Below are positions 36,942-46,627 of a DNA stretch of 64,000 nucleotides, in pieces. A program made the translations under genes and the position numbers. This DNA comes from Paenibacillus ferrarius (GTDB taxonomy: Bacteria > Bacillota > Bacilli > Paenibacillales > NBRC-103111). The DNA is taken from positions 34,199 through 98,198 of the forward strand of contig NZ_MBTG01000026.1 in NCBI RefSeq assembly GCF_002027705.1. The letters are read 5' to 3'. Each line of letters opens with the position of its first letter. Within the stretch, counting starts at the first letter, position 1. Under the pieces are notes generated by a model that had not been told where the DNA came from, did no database searches, and saw nothing but the letters and a program-made list of their open reading frames with translations.

Positions 36942-37065
36942 ATGCCACCTCTCCAAACATCCTAAGCATCACGCGGCGGCGAATTGTGGATTTACTCAGC
37001 CACGGCTCGGAAAATCGAACCCTTGTCCATACAAATCCACAACAAGTAATGCCGGACAAGGGTTC
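36942..37065 (+). repeat. module-boundary repeat, copy D
   Basis: ATGCCACCTCTCCAAACATC, GCATCACGCGGCGGCGAATT, GTGGATTTACTCAGCCACGG, then TCGAACCCTTGTCC and GGACAAGGGTTCAA, a 14-base inverted repeat around 25 bases with one mismatch. The best-preserved hairpin of the family. Confidence 0.87.
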
Positions 37066-37417
37066 AATATCTTACATTCACAATATTCAAGTCAACTTCA
37101 ATATAGGGGTTGGCTTTTTTTATTTAACTTTTCGACTGAAGGTGTTCATGAAGATCAACAAGGAATGGATGGCGATACTGTTACTGGTATGGTAGTCGAA
37201 GGTTTCTTTCGTTGAGGCTGCTTTTATAAAATTATTGGCCAGATATTATGAACGGGAAAGGTTGGATTGGTAGATGTTATGTTCGGAATATCTGAAATAA
37301 AACGGGCGGGAAACACGAGCCTGAAATGGAATAAATAATTTCAATAAGGGGATATTTTATTTCAAAATGGAAATCATAATTCATAAGTAATCAATTTAAT
37401 TATAGGAGTTGGGTAGA
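37066..37417. other. no gene seen
   Basis: About 350 bases between repeat D and the next small gene, with a short open frame that has no ribosome-binding site. Must contain the promoter of module 5. Confidence 0.4.
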
Positions 37418-37714
37418 TTGTCAAAAGAAAGTAAGCAAATTCGCAAAGAAAATCAGATTGATGCTCGTACTACAAAGAACGAAAATAAAATTAATACTCT
37501 TGAAAATGAATTTCGTAAATTAAAGAAGGACTATGACGTACATATTTTGCGTCATATTAAAGATGACCTCCAGCAAGAAAGGTTTCCTGGGTCTGGAAAA
37601 CCACTATATACTTATGACGAGATCGCTGAACGTCATAATTCTTCTGCTTCAACTATTAACAGAATTGCCGGTGAACATGGATTACTAAGAAGAGGTAATA
37701 AATCTTTATCCTGA
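37418..37714 (+). CDS. small coiled-coil/HTH protein (module 5)
   Basis: About 98 residues: an N-terminal charged coiled coil (NKINTLENEFRKLKKDYDV) and a C-terminal helix-turn-helix (YTYDEIAERHNSSASTIN then RIAGEHGLLRRG). TTG 37418 is chosen for its AGGAG spacing; a TTG nine bases earlier abuts the site. Probably a small DNA-binding regulator. Repeat E follows. Confidence 0.6.
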   Translation: MSKESKQIRKENQIDARTTKNENKINTLENEFRKLKKDYDVHILRHIKDDLQQERFPGSGKPLYTYDEIAERHNSSASTINRIAGEHGLLRRGNKSLS

Positions 37715-37750
37715 AAATAACAAAAATTAATAATACAATGGCCCAATTCA

Positions 37751-37824
37751 AGCTACCTCCCCAAATAATCTAAGCATCACGCGGCGGCGAATTGTGGATT
37801 TACCAAGCCACGGCTCACCTCCAT
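37751..37824 (+). repeat. module-boundary repeat, copy E, joined to an att core
   Basis: AGCTACCTCCCCAAATAATC, GCATCACGCGGCGGCGAATT, GTGGATTTACCAAGCCACGG, then the core CTCACCTCCAT at 37814-37824. Unlike copies A-D, the tRNA-like insert is absent and the true att core follows. This is a right element end abutting a left end (the recombinase remnant), an attP-like junction. Confidence 0.85.
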
Positions 37825-37825
37825 A

Positions 37826-38260
37826 CAACAAATCCACAACGGGGACCTTAAGGATAACTTCTACATGCTTTTCGTAGACGATTACCTTTTCCACATAGCT
37901 GGCGATGAACTTCTTGATCTCAGGAATGTCTCGCTTTGCGACGTGGACCTCGAACTGAGAAAGCAGTTGTCGCAGAGAGTCCTCTGTGATGGCTGCTTTT
38001 TCTGTTATTGATTCGGTTTCAACTGGCGATGGCGTTAATGATGTTCGTGATTTGGCGTTCAAAGACTTCGAGACTCTTGGCTAGGCGCTCTCTCTCGCCT
38101 TTTTAACGTATTTCAGTTTGTTTCGCCCGCTGAATTTCGTATTTCTCATCATAGCGTACTGGGTGCCAACGTTTTTGAGGCATTCTCCGCATACTATTAA
38201 GCCGCTAAGCATGTAAACTTCCTTGGCTTTATCTGCTCCAGGTTGCTGCTTATTTATCGG
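37826..38260 (-). pseudogene. decayed serine recombinase remnant
   Basis: The minus strand encodes pieces matching the intact recombinase at 10358-11977. EDSLRQLLSQFEVHVAKRDI and KKFIASYVEKVIVYEKHVEV come from the C-terminal domain (37.83-38.06 kb). In another frame (about 38.10-38.24 kb) are GLIVCGECLKNVGTQ and NTKFSGRNKLKYV from the zinc ribbon. The resolvase domain and the coiled-coil region are gone. The frame at its C-terminal end still runs across the core into the repeat-E tail KSTIRRRVMLRLFGEVA. It marks the left end of segment III. Confidence 0.85.
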
Positions 38261-38582
38261 CTAATTTTCGAGTACATGTTTATGGGCGGGGGACTATACG
38301 GGTTTTGACAGCTAGCAGACCTAAGGTTAGCGGCTCCTCTGCAAAAGGAAACGCCTTATCGTCCGCCCGTCGGTTCCCTCACATTCTACTGGAATGCGTC
38401 TGCTGCGCTTACATTCATTTTTGGGCCCAATAGAGTATTAGCCTTTCAGCGTGTATGCATCCTTTCTGCCGGATGGGAATAGTCCAAGGAGAGAATTTCC
38501 TTGAGTGAGACCTATCTTGAAATCATTAGAATCAGATATAATGATGAAAAGATGTTCACAGTTAGATTCGAGGTGCCGATCC

Positions 38583-41099
38583 ATGATTCTGAGTACCAAA
38601 CTCCATATCCCGCAAACGCGACGCGATGACCTTGTTGAGCGAACGGCGATCACCGAGCTATTAAATAAAGGATTAAAGAGCAAACTTACATCCGTAACGG
38701 CTCCCGGGGGGTACGGAAAAACAACAGCTTTGAGTCAGTGGCTGCAGCAGTTCGCCATACCTGCCGTATGGATTTCCTTGGGCCCTCAAGATAATGATTT
38801 GATTGAGTTTTGGAGCTATACAATCGCTGCAGTCAATAGTAAGAACCCCAAATTTGCGGAAAGGGTCACCCCGTATTTGCCATCCCTAAAGTCTGGTGCG
38901 TTTGAGTCATTCATCTCAGCCATGATATGCGAGCTTGAGAGCTTCTCGGATGAATTGGTCATGGTTTGGGACGATTATCACACGATCGATCTTGCCCCCA
39001 TTCACGCTTCTGTGGCTTATTTTCTTGGCTTTTTGCCCGCTCACATCCACCTCTATGTAACAAGCCGGGCTGAAATGCCCTTTCCTACGGCAAGGCTGCA
39101 GACGACTGGCCAAATGGTGAAGATCACGATTCAGGAGCTGCGATTTCAACTTGCAGAGGGAATTCGTTACTTTCAGGATTGCATGGGATTGTCACTTTCG
39201 GGGGAAAAGGTAGCTGTGTTGCTCGACCGCACGGAGGGATGGATCAGCGGACTGTATCTTGCGGCCATTTCGCTGCAAAGAAGTGGCAATTATTCGGATT
39301 TTATCCGTGCCTTTAGCGGGGAACACCGTAACATATCCGATTATCTGTTTCAGGAGGTTTTTAGTCTCCAGCTAAGCGAGATTCAGTCCTTTCTATTGAA
39401 GACTTCGATTGTAGACAGGATAAACGGCCCGTTGTGCGAGGCGATTACGGGGCAAGTGAATTGTCAGGAGCTGCTGGAAATGCTGGAACAGCATAATTTG
39501 TTCATTGTTTCTTTGGATGATCAGCGGAAATGGTATCGCTATCATCATTTGTTTTCCGAGTTTTTACGGAGGCTTTTCCGGCAGAGGTATGCCGGACAAT
39601 CGAAGGAGTTGCATGTCAAGGCAGCCCATTGGTTGGAGGAGCACGGATTTCTGGAGGAAGCGGTAGAGCAACTGTTTGTGGACGGGCATCATCAAGAAGC
39701 AAGCACTTTGATCGAAAAGCATCTGCAAAATCTTCATGCGAAGAGAGGGGTGCTTTATCGATGGTTGTGCGATCTACCAGAAACCTGTTTTACTGGAAAG
39801 CCGGGAATTCAGTTTCTTTATGTCAAAGTGATGGTGGAAACCAATGAAATGGAGTTAGCACAAGCCAGACTTCGCCTAATGGAGGACAAGCTATCGGATC
39901 CGGAATGGAAACCTTACGCAGGAACCGTTCATTTTTTGTCCGCAGCTGTTTCTTTTTACCGAAGAGACTTCAGGCGGGCGAATGAATATTTTGAGATGTT
40001 TGATCGGCATACGCCGGGGGGCAGCTACATCCAGATGATTGAAGCGAACTCGTATTCGATGTATTTCGACACATTATTGAGCTTTTTCCATGATTTGCAT
40101 GATGCGGAGAGATTCTTTTATAAATGGATCAAAGTATGGGAGGATAGAGACAATTACCCCTATGTCGGTTTTTTCTACAATACGTACAGTTTGCTGTTAT
40201 ATGAATGGAACCGCTTGGAAGAAGCTGCAGCTTATGCGGAGAGGGTACTGAGGTCAACGTGCATGCAGCCCTATGCTCTTATTCTGTTAAGTGCTACTAT
40301 CAATGCTGCGCGGATCTATCAGGCCAAAGGAGATTCGGCCAAAGCGTTTGAATTGCTTGAGTGGGTTAAACCTAATATCGATTCAGTGGACAAAAGAATG
40401 TTTATGAGGAGGATAGAGGCGGAGAAGGCAAATTTGTCGCTTGCGAACGGTTCTTTCGATGAGCATTGGCTGCAAGCATGCGGCATTAAGCATAGTGATA
40501 GGATCCCGCTCGGTCCGATCAAAGAATATCTTTATTTGGCAAGTGCCCTTATGGAACACCGGGAAGTTGATGAAGCTTTGCAACTGCTAGAACAATTGTA
40601 CCGGCTTGTCGATAAGGCTGATCGGACCTGGGATAAGGTTAAGGTGACCATCCTGCAAAGCATGGCTTTTTATCGAAAAGGAGATATGACGAACGCTGTA
40701 ATGAAGCTGGAGGCGGCACTCCAATTGGCGGAACCGGGGAAATACATCCGCAGTTTCGTGGATGAAGGGGCCAAGATGGCTGAGCTGTTACGTGAATATA
40801 TCCGGCAAAGGCAGATCAACGCTAACCGTAAGTCTGCGAGCGTGCTATACGCCAGGGAATTGCTTCTGCTGATGTCGGATCATATGAATGAGACTGCAAG
40901 CTCGGGAGCCCTTATCACCAAACAGGAATTAAAAATATTACGGATGATTGACATGGGGCTGTCGAATAAACAGATTGCCGAACAACTCCAGATCACAGCC
41001 GAAACGGTCAAGAGCCATCTGAAGAGTATGTATAGAAAACTTCATGTGAACAGCAGAGAACAGGCACTGGAGCAAGGAAAAGAATTCCAATGGTTGTAG
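38583..41099 (+). CDS. MalT-like LuxR-family ATP-dependent transcriptional regulator
   Basis: 838 residues with the MalT/LAL layout. The N-terminal STAND-type NTPase has Walker A TAPGGYGKTTAL near 42 and Walker B ELVMVWDDYHT near 123. A winged-helix and TPR-like superhelix fill the middle, and the C-terminal LuxR HTH has ITKQELKILRMIDMGLSNKQ, then AETVKSHLKSMYRKL. ATG 38583 is chosen because the homologous start ILSTKLHIPQ follows it and GAGGTG precedes. These proteins activate one or a few neighbouring operons in response to a small ligand. The next gene, an SLH surface protein, is the obvious candidate target. Confidence 0.88.
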   Translation: MILSTKLHIPQTRRDDLVERTAITELLNKGLKSKLTSVTAPGGYGKTTALSQWLQQFAIPAVWISLGPQDNDLIEFWSYTIAAVNSKNPKFAERVTPYLPSLKSGAFESFISAMICELESFSDELVMVWDDYHTIDLAPIHASVAYFLGFLPAHIHLYVTSRAEMPFPTARLQTTGQMVKITIQELRFQLAEGIRYFQDCMGLSLSGEKVAVLLDRTEGWISGLYLAAISLQRSGNYSDFIRAFSGEHRNISDYLFQEVFSLQLSEIQSFLLKTSIVDRINGPLCEAITGQVNCQELLEMLEQHNLFIVSLDDQRKWYRYHHLFSEFLRRLFRQRYAGQSKELHVKAAHWLEEHGFLEEAVEQLFVDGHHQEASTLIEKHLQNLHAKRGVLYRWLCDLPETCFTGKPGIQFLYVKVMVETNEMELAQARLRLMEDKLSDPEWKPYAGTVHFLSAAVSFYRRDFRRANEYFEMFDRHTPGGSYIQMIEANSYSMYFDTLLSFFHDLHDAERFFYKWIKVWEDRDNYPYVGFFYNTYSLLLYEWNRLEEAAAYAERVLRSTCMQPYALILLSATINAARIYQAKGDSAKAFELLEWVKPNIDSVDKRMFMRRIEAEKANLSLANGSFDEHWLQACGIKHSDRIPLGPIKEYLYLASALMEHREVDEALQLLEQLYRLVDKADRTWDKVKVTILQSMAFYRKGDMTNAVMKLEAALQLAEPGKYIRSFVDEGAKMAELLREYIRQRQINANRKSASVLYARELLLLMSDHMNETASSGALITKQELKILRMIDMGLSNKQIAEQLQITAETVKSHLKSMYRKLHVNSREQALEQGKEFQWL

Positions 41100-41160
41100 C
41101 GAGCTATTTATCGCAATTGAAGAAAATCATGATTATACAATAAATATTGGCATAATGTAT

Positions 41161-41210
41161 ATCCCCCATTATTTGGACGTCCCTCCCTATAGATGGGGGA
41201 TTTTTTTTTT
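41161..41210 (+). terminator. strong terminator after the LuxR gene
   Basis: ATCCCCCAT / ATGGGGGAT stem with a 30-base loop followed by a run of T. Confidence 0.85.
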
Positions 41211-41356
41211 GTTGAAATCGTCTTATATTAGGACGAAAGTGGCAATGATCGACAAATGCAGCGAGAAAATACCGTTATTTGTCGTCTGTAGTAATCTTGT
41301 ATCGCTACATCGCCGATTGCAATCATAATGATAAATGAAGAGGTGTATACGAATTT

Positions 41357-44300
41357 ATGAAGCTATCTACATCAGGACTTAAGATGTGGTTTTCCCGACC
41401 TGGGAGGATCGTTCTGGCATGTCTACTCGCCTTAATGCTCATCCCATTCATGGGGGCAGGCAAGGCAGCCCATGCGACTTCGCCGACTTGGGCAGCGGTG
41501 GGACAAACTGTGCAACCGTCCAACGTGCAAACTTTTCTTAAAGTGGGCAGCACGTTGTATGCAGGGACGGGGAACTTCGGCAATGACGTATGGTCGAACA
41601 CTAATGGCACTTGGACGCAGATGGAAGGCTCGCCGAGTTATGTGAGGACCTTGCTCGTTGATGCAAATGGCACGTTGTATGCGGGGGTTTGGGGTGACGG
41701 CAACAACGTATGGACGTATACGACTAGTGACGGTTGGAAGCAGATGCCCGGCTCGCCGAGCAATGTGTATTCCTTGATCATCGATGTAAACGGTGCGATT
41801 TATGCAGGGGCTTCGAATGGCTCTAGCAACGACGTATGGACGTACACGGCTGTTGGCGGTTGGACGAAGATGATGGGTTCGCCGGGCGATGCACAAGCCT
41901 TGACTTATATAAATGGCACGCTATATGCAGGCACTGGAAGCAACGGCGTATGGGCGAACAGTAACGGTAGCTGGACACAGATAAGCAGCGGCGTTAGCAA
42001 TCCCAAATATGTAGCTTCGTTGGTTAGTGTAAACGGCATGCTGTATGCGGCGGGGACTCTAAACGGAGACAACCGCAGCGTTTGGACGTACAATAACAGC
42101 AACAGTACATGGACGCTAATAAACGGTGCGCCGGCCAGAGTGAAAACCTTGCGCTACGTGAGCGGCACGCTGTATGCGGGGACTGCCTCCGGTTCCGGTT
42201 CCGACGACGTATGGACGTACACGACTGGCGGCGGTTGGGTGAAGATGACCGGCGCACCGGGCAGTGTATATGCCTTGCTCGATGACAACGGAACGTTGTA
42301 TGCAGGGACTCAGACCGGAAACAAAGACGTTTGGACGTACAGTAACGGCACGTGGACACAGATGGGCGTTTTGCCAGGCAGAACTAACATCTTGCTCAGT
42401 GTCAATGGCACGCTGTATGCAGGGACAGATGACAACACTAACGCCGTATGGGCGTACACGGCCAGTGGCGGATGGACACAGATGAGCGGCTCGCCGGGCT
42501 ATGTGTATGCCTTGATCAATGTAAACGGCAAGCTGTATGCGGGGACTAGTAATGACGACAATGACAATGACGTATGGACTTATGATACAACTGCGCCTAC
42601 GCCCGCATGGACGCAGATGACGAGCAGCCATGCGCCGAGTAATGTGTATGTCTTGCTCAATGTAGGCGGTACGCTATATGCGGGGACGAATAACGGTGAC
42701 CATGACATATGGACCTATGATACTGCCGCGACTACGCCCGAATGGACGCAGATGATGGCAAGCAATATGCCAAGTTATGTGAATGCCTTGATCAATGTGA
42801 ATGGTACGTTATATGCGGGAACAGGAATGAACGACGTATGGACGTATGACATGAACGCGACTACGCCCGAATGGACGCAGATGACGATGAGCAATGTGCC
42901 GATTAGTGTGCATGCCTTGCTCAATGTCGATGGAACGCTGTATGCGGGGACTTTTAATGGTAGCAATGACGTATGGACCTACGATTCGAACGCAACTCCA
43001 CCCATATGGACGCAGATGACGACCAGCAATACGCCGGGTAGTGTGAACGCCTTGCTGAATGTGAACGGTTCGCTGTATGCAGGGACTGATAACGATAATA
43101 ATGACATATGGTCGTACAGCAACGGTACATGGGAACAGGTAAGTGGTTCGCCGAATCAAATAAATTCCCTCCTATGGGCAAATGGCAACCTATATGCAGG
43201 GGGAAACAACGGTGTAGAGCAACTGATTGCTCCCGGAGCACCTGAGAATCTGCAGGCTAGCAGCACCACGACTACATCGACTACGCTATCATGGGATGCC
43301 GTAGCAGGAGCGAAAGGCTATTACCTTTACAAAGATGGAGGCAATACGCCGATTATCACTGTGACCAGCGCCACCTACATGGTGAGCAGGCTGGCACCGA
43401 ACAGCTCTTATACGTTTGCGGTGAGCGCATTCAATGCGGCGGGTGAATCGGCGAAGAGCGGGGCGATCCCTGTTCAGACACTGAGCACAGCCGCAACGTT
43501 GACTTCGACGATAGGAACGGTAAGCAGTGGCAGTACCGCGAATGAAAGCATCACGAACATTCCATACGGCACGACGTTAGCTGACCTCAAGGCAGCGATC
43601 ACGCCAGCAGCGAATGCAACGTTTGAAGTCTATGATGCAGACGGAACAACGGTAGCGACTGCTTTGGCAACGGGCAAGAAGATCATTGTTACTTCGCAGG
43701 ATGGAACTACGAAGGTCACGTATACGGTAACAGTGCGCGTAAGCACAGCCGCAACGTTGACCTCGACGATAGGAACGATAAGCAGTGGCAGTACCGCGAA
43801 TGAAAGCATCACGAACATTCCGTACGGAACTACCTTAACAGCATTCAAGGCAGCGATCACGCCAGCAGCGAATGCAACGTTTGAAGTCTATGATGCAGAC
43901 GGAACAACGGTAGCGACTGCTTTGGCAACGGGCAAGAAGATCATTGTTACTTCGCAGGATGGAACTACGAAGGTCACGTATACGGTAACAGTGCGCGTAA
44001 GCACAGCCGCAACGTTGACCTCGACGATAGGAACGGTAAGCACAGGCGGAACCGCGAATGAAAGCATCACGAACATTCCGTACGGAACTACCTTAACGGC
44101 ATTCAAGGCAGCGATCACGCCAGCAGCGAATGCAACGTTTGAGGTGTACGATGCAGACGGAACAACCGTAGCTACAGCTTTGGCAACCGGCGAGAAGGTA
44201 ATTGTTACCGCGCAGGATGGGACCACGAAGGTCACGTATACGGTAGCGGTTATCCCGGCGTATACGGTGATGTATAACGGCAACGGCGCTACATCTGGCA

Positions 44301-46312
44301 ACGCGCCGACCGATAGTGGCTCGTATGCGCAGGGCGCCACAATTTCAGTGTATGGAAACACGGGAAATCTGGTGAAGACCGGCTACACGCTCGCGGGTTG
44401 GAACACGCAAGCGGATGGCAACGGAACGACTTATGCCGCTGGCGCTACGTTCAGCATGGAAACGACGAACGTGACGCTGTACGCGAAGTGGACGGCGAAT
44501 CCGACGGCGAATCCTACCTACACCGTAACCTATAACGGTAATGGCAACTCCGGAGGCAGCGCACCGACCGACAGCGACTCGTATGCGCAGGGCGTCACAA
44601 TTTCGGTGTATGGAAACACGGGAAATCTGGTGAAGACCGGCTACACGTTCGTGGGTTGGAACACGCAAGCAGATGGCAACGGAACGACTTATACCACAGG
44701 TACTACGTTCAGTATGGCAACGGCTAATGTGACGCTGTACGCGAAGTGGACGGCGAATCCGACGGCGAATCCTACCTACACCGTAACCTATAACGGTAAT
44801 GGCAACTCCGGAGGCAGCGCACCGACCGACAGCGACTCGTATGCGCAGGGCGTCACAATTTCGGTGTATGGAAACACGGGAAATCTGGTGAAGACCGGCT
44901 ACACGTTCGTGGGTTGGAACACGCAAGCAGATGGCAACGGAACGACTTATACCACAGGTACTACGTTCAGTATGGCAACGGCTAATGTGACGCTGTACGC
45001 GAAGTGGACGGCGAATCCGACGGCGAATCCTACCTACACCGTAACCTATAACGGTAATGGCAACTCCGGAGGCAGCGCACCGACCGACAGCAGCTCGTAT
45101 GCGCAGAGCGTCACGGTGTCGGTGTACGACAACACGGGAAATCTGGTAAAGACCGACTATACGTTCTCGGGTTGGAACACAGCTGAGGACGGAAGCGGAA
45201 CGAATTATAACGCAGGCACTACGTTCGGCATGGGAACGACGAATGTGACACTGTACGCGAAGTGGACGGCCAACAACACGGGCAGCACTTCAAGCGGCGG
45301 CGGTGGAAGTTCATCATCAACGTCCACAAGCAATATAGTTACCTCGACCGACGGTACACTGACGCTCCCCGTCGGCAAAATGGGTGAGGTTAGCTTGGGT
45401 GATGCGGTCAACATCTCGATTCCTGCCGATGCTTCCGGCAAAGAGCTGAAATTAACGATTGAAAAAGTGGCGGACACTCAAAAGTTGCTCACGAAAAACG
45501 ATGTTCTGGCCAGCCCGGTATTCGAAATTCTGAAGAATTTCCCGGAGAACTTCAGCAAGGAGATCACGCTGACCTTCACCTTCGATCCGAAAAGCATGAA
45601 GAAAGGTCAACAGCCTTCCGTATTCTACTATGACGAAGCGAAGAAGGTATGGGTGAAAGTCGGTGGCAAGGTAAACGGCAATACTATCACCGTAAAAGTT
45701 AATCACTTCACGAAGTATGCGGTATTCGGCGAAGGGCAAGATTCAGATTCGACGGCAGACACGAAGCAGGCGGTCAACTTCAGCGATATCTCTGGACACT
45801 GGGCGGGAGCTATTATCAAGCAAGCGGTAAGCGCCGGAATCGTCAGCGGCTATCCGGACGGCATGTTCAAGCCGGATCATACCGTAACGCGCGCGGAATT
45901 TGCGGTCATGCTAATGAACGCGCTCAAACCGCAAGGGGACGGCTCGGCACTATCTTTCACCGATAAGGCGAAGATCGGCGCTTGGGCGCAGAAGTCGGTC
46001 GCACAAGCGGTGTATGCAGGTATCATTACAGGCTACGAGGACAGCACTTTCCGTCCGGATGCCGAAATCACTCGCCCGGAGATGGCAGTGATGATCGCCA
46101 AGGCGCTGGGACAGTCAGTTGAAGCTACAATGGCAACAGGTTTCGCGGATGACAAGGACATTCCGGGCTGGGCGAAAGGCGCAGTGGCGGCCATGAAGAA
46201 GCTTGGCATTATCGAGGGCAAAGGCGCGGACGAATTTGCTCCTGTGAATAAGACAACGAGAGCAGAGGCAGTAACGGTGTTATTGAAGATGCTGGCGCAA
46301 AAGAGCAAGTAA
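41357..46312 (+). CDS. giant SLH-anchored surface protein with propeller, FN3 and InlB repeats
   Basis: 1651 residues. A signal peptide (about 1-40, ending KAAHA-T) exports it. Residues about 45-620 hold some 13 repeats around LYAGT...NDVWTY...W.QM, resembling a Kelch/YncE-like beta-propeller. An FN3 domain (about 625-705) follows, then three ~85-residue cadherin-like repeats (STAATLTSTIGT starts), and four InlB/Flg_new-type repeats (VTYNGNGNSGG ... FVGWNTQADGNGT ... VTLYAKW). After a Ser/Gly linker and a ZU5-like domain come three SLH domains (VNFSDISGHWAGA, then SFTDKAKIGAWAQ, then GFADDKDIPGWAKG), which anchor it to secondary cell-wall polymer. Probably an adhesin-like surface protein. Confidence 0.87.
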   Translation: MKLSTSGLKMWFSRPGRIVLACLLALMLIPFMGAGKAAHATSPTWAAVGQTVQPSNVQTFLKVGSTLYAGTGNFGNDVWSNTNGTWTQMEGSPSYVRTLLVDANGTLYAGVWGDGNNVWTYTTSDGWKQMPGSPSNVYSLIIDVNGAIYAGASNGSSNDVWTYTAVGGWTKMMGSPGDAQALTYINGTLYAGTGSNGVWANSNGSWTQISSGVSNPKYVASLVSVNGMLYAAGTLNGDNRSVWTYNNSNSTWTLINGAPARVKTLRYVSGTLYAGTASGSGSDDVWTYTTGGGWVKMTGAPGSVYALLDDNGTLYAGTQTGNKDVWTYSNGTWTQMGVLPGRTNILLSVNGTLYAGTDDNTNAVWAYTASGGWTQMSGSPGYVYALINVNGKLYAGTSNDDNDNDVWTYDTTAPTPAWTQMTSSHAPSNVYVLLNVGGTLYAGTNNGDHDIWTYDTAATTPEWTQMMASNMPSYVNALINVNGTLYAGTGMNDVWTYDMNATTPEWTQMTMSNVPISVHALLNVDGTLYAGTFNGSNDVWTYDSNATPPIWTQMTTSNTPGSVNALLNVNGSLYAGTDNDNNDIWSYSNGTWEQVSGSPNQINSLLWANGNLYAGGNNGVEQLIAPGAPENLQASSTTTTSTTLSWDAVAGAKGYYLYKDGGNTPIITVTSATYMVSRLAPNSSYTFAVSAFNAAGESAKSGAIPVQTLSTAATLTSTIGTVSSGSTANESITNIPYGTTLADLKAAITPAANATFEVYDADGTTVATALATGKKIIVTSQDGTTKVTYTVTVRVSTAATLTSTIGTISSGSTANESITNIPYGTTLTAFKAAITPAANATFEVYDADGTTVATALATGKKIIVTSQDGTTKVTYTVTVRVSTAATLTSTIGTVSTGGTANESITNIPYGTTLTAFKAAITPAANATFEVYDADGTTVATALATGEKVIVTAQDGTTKVTYTVAVIPAYTVMYNGNGATSGNAPTDSGSYAQGATISVYGNTGNLVKTGYTLAGWNTQADGNGTTYAAGATFSMETTNVTLYAKWTANPTANPTYTVTYNGNGNSGGSAPTDSDSYAQGVTISVYGNTGNLVKTGYTFVGWNTQADGNGTTYTTGTTFSMATANVTLYAKWTANPTANPTYTVTYNGNGNSGGSAPTDSDSYAQGVTISVYGNTGNLVKTGYTFVGWNTQADGNGTTYTTGTTFSMATANVTLYAKWTANPTANPTYTVTYNGNGNSGGSAPTDSSSYAQSVTVSVYDNTGNLVKTDYTFSGWNTAEDGSGTNYNAGTTFGMGTTNVTLYAKWTANNTGSTSSGGGGSSSSTSTSNIVTSTDGTLTLPVGKMGEVSLGDAVNISIPADASGKELKLTIEKVADTQKLLTKNDVLASPVFEILKNFPENFSKEITLTFTFDPKSMKKGQQPSVFYYDEAKKVWVKVGGKVNGNTITVKVNHFTKYAVFGEGQDSDSTADTKQAVNFSDISGHWAGAIIKQAVSAGIVSGYPDGMFKPDHTVTRAEFAVMLMNALKPQGDGSALSFTDKAKIGAWAQKSVAQAVYAGIITGYEDSTFRPDAEITRPEMAVMIAKALGQSVEATMATGFADDKDIPGWAKGAVAAMKKLGIIEGKGADEFAPVNKTTRAEAVTVLLKMLAQKSK
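44513..45028 (+). repeat. 258-base tandem duplication in the SLH protein gene
   Basis: Units at 44513-44770 and 44771-45028 appear identical to my reading, encoding the second and third 86-residue InlB-type repeats. The first and fourth units are clearly diverged. Recent duplication within a surface-protein repeat domain. Confidence 0.9.
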
Positions 46313-46329
46313 ATGAACCTCTTGCAAGA

Positions 46330-46362
46330 CTGCTTTGAAGTCAAATTCAAAGCAGCCTTGTT
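46330..46362 (+). terminator. terminator after the SLH protein gene
   Basis: CTGCTTTGAA / TTCAAAGCAG perfect ten-base stem followed by CCTTGTTTG. Confidence 0.7.
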
Positions 46363-46552
46363 TGTGAATAAAAGGTTCAAACGGTTTGGACAACATGCAT
46401 ATCAACATCGAAAAGGTGCGTTTCGGCACCGGATTAGTAAGAGTGGGATGCGGCTGCCAATCCTGCAGAAAGGGATTCCCTGTTACGGTCAGAAACATTG
46501 GAGGTGGAATCGTGTTGTGAGTCATGATCGTGGATGATCGAGACGGTTGAGT

Positions 46553-46624
46553 CTACGTCACTTCACCGAACAACCTGATCAAGCGGCGACGAATTGTGGA
46601 TTTACCCATCAACGGCTCACCTCC
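46553..46624 (+). repeat. diverged boundary repeat, copy F, with att core
   Basis: Contains GCGGCGACGAATTGTGGATT and AACGGCTCACCTCC. The opposite strand still reads GKSTIRRRL and RLFGEV before a stop. The core at 46616-46624 keeps nine of eleven bases and marks the right end of segment III. Confidence 0.8.
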
Positions 46625-46627
46625 TAA

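Noticed and set aside
42116..45000. Minus-strand frames opposite the SLH protein
   Set aside because: Produced by the repetitive codon pattern of the real gene; Arg/Ser-rich without domains.
46313..46537. 74-codon frame after the SLH protein gene
   Set aside because: Begins at the base after the SLH stop codon, crosses its terminator hairpin and has no ribosome-binding site or recognisable motif.
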